Below are positions 21,526 to 25,954 of a DNA stretch of 25,954 bases, in pieces. The DNA comes from Oppiella nova (Eukaryota; Arthropoda; Arachnida; Sarcoptiformes; Oppiidae): positions 1 to 25,954 of the forward strand of contig CAJPVJ010000414.1 in the NCBI GenBank assembly GCA_905397405.1, read 5' to 3'. The notes beneath the pieces are model-generated. The model was not told the DNA's origin, did no database searches, and saw only the letters and a list, made by a program, of their open reading frames with translations. Within the stretch, counting starts at the first letter, position 1. Each line of letters opens with the position of its first letter. A program made the position numbers and the translations under genes.

Positions 21526-22338
21526 ATGAAAACAAACCAAAATATGTTACACTATTCACAGCTAATTGTGTTGAGTGTACTATCCGTGGCGTCGGGTGAT
21601 TGTGATGTGGGCTCAGTGTATGTGAACAATGAGTGCGTTAGTGGCCAACGATTCAATGAATTCTGTCGTTTCAACGATCAGTGTATGTATTATGACGTGA
21701 ACACAGTCTGCGAGGACTCCAAGTGTTTGTGTAAAAAGGACTTTCAGATCAATTTTATGGTCAAGAGGTGCACCTATAGAGGCATCTTCTTCATGGGCTC
21801 ACAACCCGTGGGCTCATCCCTGACCCCCAGAGCCAACGCATCCGTTGAGGTCTATAACGGCAACGATTTCGCCGACTTTGAAGACAGTCTCGAGTTGTTT
21901 GCGGCGAATGTCAGCTCCGATGGGAGTAAATGTAATTTGGGGTACATTTGGGATCAGAGTAAAGACAAGTGCGAGCAGAGGCTCATTGAGATCAGGGCTG
22001 AGAACATACTGTTCCTCTTCACAGTTATGTTTGTTTTCTGCATTTTATTCATATTTATTCTGAAACGACGGGAACAGGACTTTGCGAGAAGCGATGCCCT
22101 CCTCCAAGACCTCATGGCTTTACACGCTTTCGGACAATCGCTTCAGACTAACCTCAAGGAAACGGATCACCCGAATGAGGACACAGACAGCCAATTGCCG
22201 ACATATCAGGAGATCTATAAAAACAATTGTGTCGTCGATTTGGATGAAGATCTGCCCACTTATGAAGACGCCATCAAATTCATTGAATCGCGTGATTGTC
22301 ATGAAGGCATACAATCGCAGAAACTAACGATTCAATGA
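21526..22338 (+). CDS. EB-module single-pass membrane protein with PY motifs (family member C)
   Basis: 270 residues, single exon, ATG at 21526, TGA at 22336-22338. Signal peptide about 1-24 (cleavage after V-A-S-G). Ectodomain Cys at 26, 37, 47, 53, 62, 67, 69, 82, 136 and 149. The core C47-x5-C53-x8-C62-x4-C67-x-C69-x12-C82 holds C-M-Y-Y-D-V-N-T-V-C. The linker has N-glycosylation candidates N104 and N128. A juxtamembrane Cys pair (136, 149), also present in member B, brackets G-Y-I-W-D. Membrane span about 160-179, then K-R-R. The tail carries L-P-T-Y-Q-E (224-229) and L-P-T-Y-E-D-A (243-249), 19 residues apart. The paired motif suggests bivalent binding to tandem WW domains. Members B and C share layout and spacing more closely with each other than with A, so they probably arose by a later tandem duplication. 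An AATAAA follows at 22399. Confidence 0.85.
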   Translation: MKTNQNMLHYSQLIVLSVLSVASGDCDVGSVYVNNECVSGQRFNEFCRFNDQCMYYDVNTVCEDSKCLCKKDFQINFMVKRCTYRGIFFMGSQPVGSSLTPRANASVEVYNGNDFADFEDSLELFAANVSSDGSKCNLGYIWDQSKDKCEQRLIEIRAENILFLFTVMFVFCILFIFILKRREQDFARSDALLQDLMALHAFGQSLQTNLKETDHPNEDTDSQLPTYQEIYKNNCVVDLDEDLPTYEDAIKFIESRDCHEGIQSQKLTIQ

Positions 22339-22398
22339 ATACTCAATTGTTTTGTATATAAATACTTATATAACTTAAAAATCAGTATTATATTATCA

Positions 22399-22404
22399 AA
22401 TAAA
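22399..22404 (+). terminator. Polyadenylation signal of EB/PY gene C
   Basis: AATAAA 61 nt after the stop. Confidence 0.5.
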
Positions 22405-22572
22405 TATTCTTACCGTTACTGCACTGTATTATACTATATGTACAAAACTATTACTATTTGTTATTTATAACGTTAATTCTATACATATTTATTGGTTTGT
22501 TTGTTCAATTAATATAATAAATAAAATGTTTGTTACTGTTATATATATGATTGTGTTTTTTAATATCGATAA

Positions 22573-22773
22573 CGTGTTAGCAATCGGGAGGCAGTGAACA
22601 CCGACGCGACCGGTGCTGTCGACACCACCACTGCCCACAGCTTGACACACCGACGCGTCAAAGTCTGGACCGCTTTCTGCAGACAAGATCTGGAATATCG
22701 GGTCAACAATGAGAGGCAGAAATGGGTAGTCGTCTCCGAAGAGGACGAGAAAGTCTTCCAAATAAATCACTAG
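22573..22773 (+). pseudogene. Orphan coding-like block: possible terminal exon or gene remnant
   Basis: A sharply GC-richer island of about 200 nt in AT-rich surroundings. The plus frame is open from 22573 to TAG 22771-22773 (66 codons) without an ATG, with mostly G/C third positions and a hydrophilic product including R-V-K-V-W-T-A-F-C-R-Q-D-L-E-Y and V-V-V-S-E-E-D-E-K. Possible acceptors are GTGTTAG at 22580 and GGCAG at 22594. The antisense frame (22489-22821, 110 codons) is also open, and its ATG at the M-A-Q-L start makes it an alternative reading. I see no partner exons on either strand. It could be the last exon of a split gene, a retained fragment of a duplicated gene, or a young gene. 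No family recognised. Confidence 0.35.
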
Positions 22774-23255
22774 TTGTGCCATAAATCTAGTCTTAAAATT
22801 CGAGTGGTTGTCAAATAACATTTTGTATGCAAATATCCATTTATTTACAGTAATTAAATCAAAAAAGTTGTCGACTTTTTAATTGAGACTAAGTTTTTTG
22901 AAAATAAAAATATTTTATTAAATCAAAAACTTTTTTTGTGAATCTTTTTTGAACTGAAAACCAATTTCATATTACTTGAGCTATAATTAGTGTTCAGCAC
23001 TCATTCAAATTAAATCAATATCTTTGAAAAATTGCTTTTAATATATCTCTAGTCTAAACATCAGATCGAAATCTCAAATTCAATGGATAGTCATCTACGG
23101 AAATGCTTACATTCAATGATTACATAACATTTCCACTTAAAAATAATTTTAAAACAATTCAATACTATTGATAGGCAATTAATGTATATTATTTAACAGT
23201 ACTATCAATAACACAATTAAATGAAATAAAACTTCACAAATGTTTCAAAAATTAG
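22774..23255. other. AT-rich spacer, no gene seen
   Basis: Low-complexity A/T-rich sequence with stops in all frames. It contains the 3' flank of the minus-strand Nudix gene. Confidence 0.5.
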
Positions 23256-23261
23256 TTTATT
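23256..23261 (-). terminator. Polyadenylation signal of the Nudix gene
   Basis: TTTATT on plus, AATAAA on minus, 64 nt downstream of the stop codon at 23325-23327. Confidence 0.55.
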
Positions 23262-23324
23262 TGCGATACAAATAAACTCCAAATTCTAAACAAAAGCTAA
23301 TTTCTTGACTAAAACGAGATCAGT

Positions 23325-23969
23325 TTATAAATCCAATGCTTTTTCCTCCATAATACGGTTGACAAAAGCCATGTCCTCAGCGCTCATGAGTTTCAATTCA
23401 TGTATGGCTTCCAACAACTGATTTCTCGCATTTCCTGCAAATTGATTTCTCCCGAAATTCTTGAAAAACTTGCGGACCGGTTGACATACTGTCTCTCCCG
23501 GTGTGGTCGAGGCTAACGGCACGCGAATCAAACCTACGGTCTCTTCGGGAAAGGACTTGGCACGGGTATAGGTCAACTCCAGGCGCTCAAACATATCAAT
23601 AGGTATTTGTTTGACAAAAAAGTGCAATACTTTCTCGTCACTGGAGGTATGAGTGAAGATGTGGTCACTGGCGGTGATCTGTCCGGCGCTCAACCGGTAG
23701 TCCATCTCTTCATACACTTCACGATAGAGTGCGGACACGACTTCTTTCTCGTCGACAAACTCTTCATCAGACTTTCCGCCCGGGAATCCTATCTCACCAT
23801 CGCTTCTCATTTGCATCATAGCATAAGACGTACCAACCCTCAGGTCTTTGGTCCAGAATAGCACGTGAGCCGCGTGTGTATGTCCTGTCTTATACCTGTC
23901 CAGTGACTCCTTGAAGTCAATTCGTGTAAACTGTGTCTTCAATTCGTTGTAACTAATAATGGATTCCAT
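23325..23969 (-). CDS. NUDT16: NUDT16-type Nudix hydrolase (U8 snoRNA-decapping / (d)IDP-ITP hydrolase family)
   Basis: 214 residues, single exon. The ATG at 23969 is chosen because the five-codon extension starts with GTG. Family features in order: H-A-A-H-V-L-F-W (32-39); M-M-Q-M-R-S-D-G-E-I-G-F-P-G-G (51-65), the hallmark run of NUDT16 ahead of the Nudix box; the metal-binding helix A-L-Y-R-E-V-Y-E-E-M (80-89) with the R-E-x-x-E-E core; H-F-F-V-K (116-120); and the C-terminal F-A-G-N-A-R-N-Q-L-L-E-A-I (177-189), which matches the conserved end of the family. The loop between G-G and R-E is a few residues longer than in human NUDT16. Known role: removes m7G/m227G caps from U8 snoRNA and some mRNAs, and hydrolyses inosine di/triphosphates, in nucleus and cytoplasm. 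It faces away from the NAP1-like gene across 276 bp, so the two may share a promoter. Confidence 0.9.
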   Translation of the reverse strand: MESIISYNELKTQFTRIDFKESLDRYKTGHTHAAHVLFWTKDLRVGTSYAMMQMRSDGEIGFPGGKSDEEFVDEKEVVSALYREVYEEMDYRLSAGQITASDHIFTHTSSDEKVLHFFVKQIPIDMFERLELTYTRAKSFPEETVGLIRVPLASTTPGETVCQPVRKFFKNFGRNQFAGNARNQLLEAIHELKLMSAEDMAFVNRIMEEKALDL

Positions 23970-24245
23970 ATATGATATAAACACTGGAACTGATGGATTG
24001 GTGGTTAGAATTTTGAGGAAAATTTAATTGAAAAACTAATTTTGAAAACACTGTCAAACAAATAACGGAATTTTAAATTGATGGCATATAATGTAATTAA
24101 TATAAAAAGTTGTTAACAACTATTAAAGCCAATGCTAACAATTGACTTAACCTACAATTCAATAACTACTAAATCAACGGTTATTTTAGATGCATTTGAA
24201 TAGATTTAGTATTATTTTCCAATTGATATCATATTCATTGACATA
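23970..24245. promoter_or_regulatory. Divergent promoter region, Nudix / NAP1-like
   Basis: 276 bp separate the two start codons, facing opposite ways. No TATA box or other clear core element is seen. This fits the compact head-to-head arrangement of housekeeping genes. Confidence 0.45.
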
Positions 24246-25193
24246 ATGTCTAAAATTAAACCCAAAAATCCTAAGAAGATCACAACTGGTGTGAGTGAAC
24301 CACCAGTTGATCCAAATATGAAGCGAAGAGTGTTGGCTCTAAAGAAACTACAGATCGAGAGACTTAAACTCAATGGACAGTTAGCTCAGGAGGTGTTTGA
24401 ATTGAAGGCCAAAGGTCAAGACTTGATCTCAAAGTATAACAAAATGCAAAAACAGATTATCGCCGGAGAGGTGGAGCCCGAGGACGAGGACTGTGTGTTA
24501 GGGTTCGAGGATTTAAACAATTGGTGTCCAAACATACCTCCAAATACACCCGTTTCGCAAGTCAGAGGTGTTCCCGGCTTTTGGTTAAAAGCCATGCAAT
24601 CTGTGGATCAATTGAAATACGAATGGATGACACCTGAAGACGAGAAAATCCTATTAAATCTGATGGACATTGAGCTGACATTCAGTAGTAATCGGCCGCA
24701 GATATCACTGAACTTCTGGTTCGCACCAAACGATTACTTCGAGAACTCAGTGCTCACGAAGACGTATGACATTGAGTTTGGACCCAATGTTCACAGAAAG
24801 TCATGGGATCTCCAGCAGTATCACCCGATTTCCAGCAAAGGCAGTCGTATCGTATGGAAAGCCGGCAAAGATGTCACTCAAAAGATCCACAAAAACAAGA
24901 AGACGGGCGCAGAGCGTGTGGTTCACGTGAACTCGTTCTTCGACTTCTTTGATGACATGCCTGCACAGAGTGTCAACAATGACGGTAAAAATGACCACAA
25001 ATATTATTTGTATTATGAATGCGAGTGGCGTTTAGGGGAACTTCTAATTGAGAGGTTTGTGCCCAACGCTGTCCTCTACTATACGGGCAATGCCTTTGAA
25101 GATGAATCCCATACCTCTCATTCGGAATCATCGGATTCTTTGTACTCTGATTCCACTCAAGAATCGGATAAATTAATTCAGGAATCCGATTGA
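24246..25193 (+). CDS. NAP1-like nucleosome assembly protein (histone H2A-H2B chaperone)
   Basis: 315 residues, single exon, ATG at 24246 (context ACATAATGT), TGA 25191-25193. The N-terminal 35 residues are basic. A long dimerisation helix covers about 30-75, including L-A-Q-E-V-F-E-L-K-A-K and Y-N-K-M-Q-K-Q-I-I-A-G-E-V-E-P, the classic NAP signature. The NAP core follows: G-V-P-G-F-W-L-K-A-M (108-117), E-D-E-K-I-L-L-N-L-M-D-I-E-L-T-F-S, F-W-F-A-P-N-D-Y-F-E-N-S-V-L-T-K-T-Y, I-V-W-K-A-G-K-D-V-T, S-F-F-D-F-F, and L-I-E-R-F-V-P-N-A-V-L-Y-Y-T-G-N-A-F-E-D-E. The tail is Ser/Asp/Glu-rich with repeated Q-E-S-D rather than the long pure acidic run of canonical NAP1. NAP1 proteins carry H2A-H2B and assist nucleosome assembly and nuclear import. 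The intronless structure and divergent tail suggest a retrocopy or tissue-specific paralogue, but several genes here are intronless. Confidence 0.93.
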   Translation: MSKIKPKNPKKITTGVSEPPVDPNMKRRVLALKKLQIERLKLNGQLAQEVFELKAKGQDLISKYNKMQKQIIAGEVEPEDEDCVLGFEDLNNWCPNIPPNTPVSQVRGVPGFWLKAMQSVDQLKYEWMTPEDEKILLNLMDIELTFSSNRPQISLNFWFAPNDYFENSVLTKTYDIEFGPNVHRKSWDLQQYHPISSKGSRIVWKAGKDVTQKIHKNKKTGAERVVHVNSFFDFFDDMPAQSVNNDGKNDHKYYLYYECEWRLGELLIERFVPNAVLYYTGNAFEDESHTSHSESSDSLYSDSTQESDKLIQESD

Positions 25194-25336
25194 AATGATG
25201 TTTGAGATTCTGATTCTTAACACTTATTTGTATAAAAATTCTATTTTTAAAATCCCCTCTATTTGTCAATTAAATTGTATTATTTAAAGTTTAAGGTTTC
25301 AATATTTATTTGTAGTATCAGTGAAAATGTCTTAAA

Positions 25337-25342
25337 AATAAA
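25337..25342 (+). terminator. Polyadenylation signal of the NAP1-like gene
   Basis: AATAAA 143 nt after the stop, immediately before the double-hairpin motif at 25356. Confidence 0.45.
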
Positions 25343-25355
25343 ATTAAGATAATAG

Positions 25356-25395
25356 CCGAACGTTTTCGGTCAACACTGTGACCATCATCAGGGCT
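25356..25395 (-). mobile_element. Double-hairpin motif resembling a Penelope-type retroelement end (remnant)
   Basis: Plus strand: CCGAA-CGTT-TTCGG (25356-25369) is a perfect hairpin, and GGTCA-acactg-TGACC (25368-25383) is a second one sharing GG. Read on the minus strand it gives CCTGATGATGGTC, then GACCGAAAACGTT. This closely resembles the conserved CCTGATGAAGG...CCGAAACGTT string found at the ends of Penelope-like elements in many animals. No reverse transcriptase sequence lies nearby, so it would be a short remnant or a solo end. The assignment rests on remembered motif similarity. Confidence 0.45.
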
Positions 25396-25699
25396 TAAGA
25401 TGTTATTAGATATGAGAATGAGTTTCACTAATGAATGTTATTTTAAAACATTAAATTGTATTTAAATTTTTATATTGATAGCTATTTATTTCATACCGAA
25501 TAAATACACCTAAAATGTTAATAAATGAAAACTTTCTAATAGAGATGTTTAATGTTATCAATAATACTAAATTTTAAGGTCATTTATCATGTATCATGTA
25601 ATTGTTGAAACGCGTAACAACTGTTTGATTCAAATTGACTAATTAAAAAATAATAAAAATCAGTTTTAAGTACAACATTGAATAGTATACTCTGTAAAG
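25396..25699. other. AT-rich spacer upstream of the last gene
   Basis: No coding frame. It probably contains the promoter of the gene at 25700, but no core element stands out. Confidence 0.4.
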
Positions 25700-25954
25700 A
25701 TGGTGGTGCAATATCAGGCACTCGAGAGACTTTGGACCACATTTATGGTACTATTCGTGATCCTAATGGCGGCCACAGTGGCTCTCATAGTCTTCATGTT
25801 CTATTCGCTTCACTTCCATCTAATCACTAAAAGGCGTGATCTCTACGCTTATGAGAGGCGACAGAGAGCTAAATATAAGAGTCATCTCAAACACATGAGG
25901 GAAGACAAAAATTGGGTGTCCACTGATGGACCACTCATCGCAGTCTTTGTATGA
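25700..25954 (+). CDS. Small single-span membrane protein at the window edge
   Basis: The ATG at 25700 is in a good context (AAAGATGG). The frame runs 84 codons to TGA 25952-25954, the last bases of the window. The last codons also contain GTATGA, which could be a splice donor, so the protein may continue beyond the window. A hydrophobic span lies at about 12-37. It is followed by a strongly basic, Arg/Lys/Tyr-rich stretch (H-L-I-T-K-R-R-D ... E-R-R-Q-R-A-K-Y-K), so the C-terminal part is predicted to be cytosolic. Not recognised. It resembles the small TM proteins at 2931 and 3762 in overall plan only. Confidence 0.6.
   Translation: MVVQYQALERLWTTFMVLFVILMAATVALIVFMFYSLHFHLITKRRDLYAYERRQRAKYKSHLKHMREDKNWVSTDGPLIAVFV

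Noticed and set aside
1-25954. tRNA, rRNA, CRISPR arrays, prokaryotic operons or viral genes
   Set aside because: No T-loop/anticodon patterns, no regularly spaced direct repeats, and no phage or viral proteins were seen on either strand.

Overview
The window is eukaryotic and strongly AT-rich. It has canonical GT-AG introns of about 54-95 nt plus long ones, AATAAA polyadenylation signals, microsatellites and a foldback mobile element. An agatoxin-like neuropeptide gene, EB-module cysteine-rich membrane proteins and a poly-hydroxybutyrate depolymerase-like enzyme together point to an arthropod, most likely a small soil or litter species such as a mite. The species assignment is inference; nothing here is prokaryotic or viral.

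Layout. (1) 1-566 (+) is the 3' end of a PHB-depolymerase-like esterase. (2) 1006-1791 (+) is membrane protein A of a three-member family: signal peptide, EB-type cysteine modules, one membrane span, and a cytosolic tail with two PY-type (PPxY/LPxY) motifs. (3) 2146-2622 (-) is a three-exon gene for an unrecognised 118-residue protein ending in a polybasic stretch and a CVIM CAAX box. It shares a 308-bp head-to-head promoter with (4) 2931-3374 (+), a single-span Lys/Asn-rich protein. (5) 3762-4196 (+) is a tandem copy of gene 4, with its own duplicated promoter, whose C-terminus is frameshifted. (6) 5493-5717 (+) is a 74-residue single-span protein. (7) 7310-8972 (-) holds the coding exons of an agatoxin-like peptide precursor, probably with a non-coding leader exon ending at 15402, so that a 6.4-kb intron spans much of the centre of the window. 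A 343-bp, 98%-matched inverted-repeat element lies inside that intron. (8) 16-20 kb is AT-rich with short palindromes and a (TC)n tract. (9) 20087-20890 and 21526-22338 (+) are EB/PY membrane proteins B and C, in tandem. (10) 22573-22773 is an orphan GC-rich, coding-like block. (11) 23325-23969 (-) is a NUDT16-type Nudix hydrolase, head-to-head with (12) 24246-25193 (+), a NAP1-like histone chaperone. (13) After a short Penelope-like end motif, 25700-25954 (+) is a small single-span protein running to the window edge.

How they fit together. This is not one operon-like system. The recurring theme is small single-pass membrane or membrane-anchored proteins, several of them local duplicates. Their cytosolic parts carry short linear motifs: PY motifs expected to recruit Nedd4-family WW-domain ligases, or a CAAX box. 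The most interesting items are the agatoxin-like neuropeptide gene with its long intron, the EB/PY family, and the orphan CAAX protein. The last was recovered only by joining three exons by eye.
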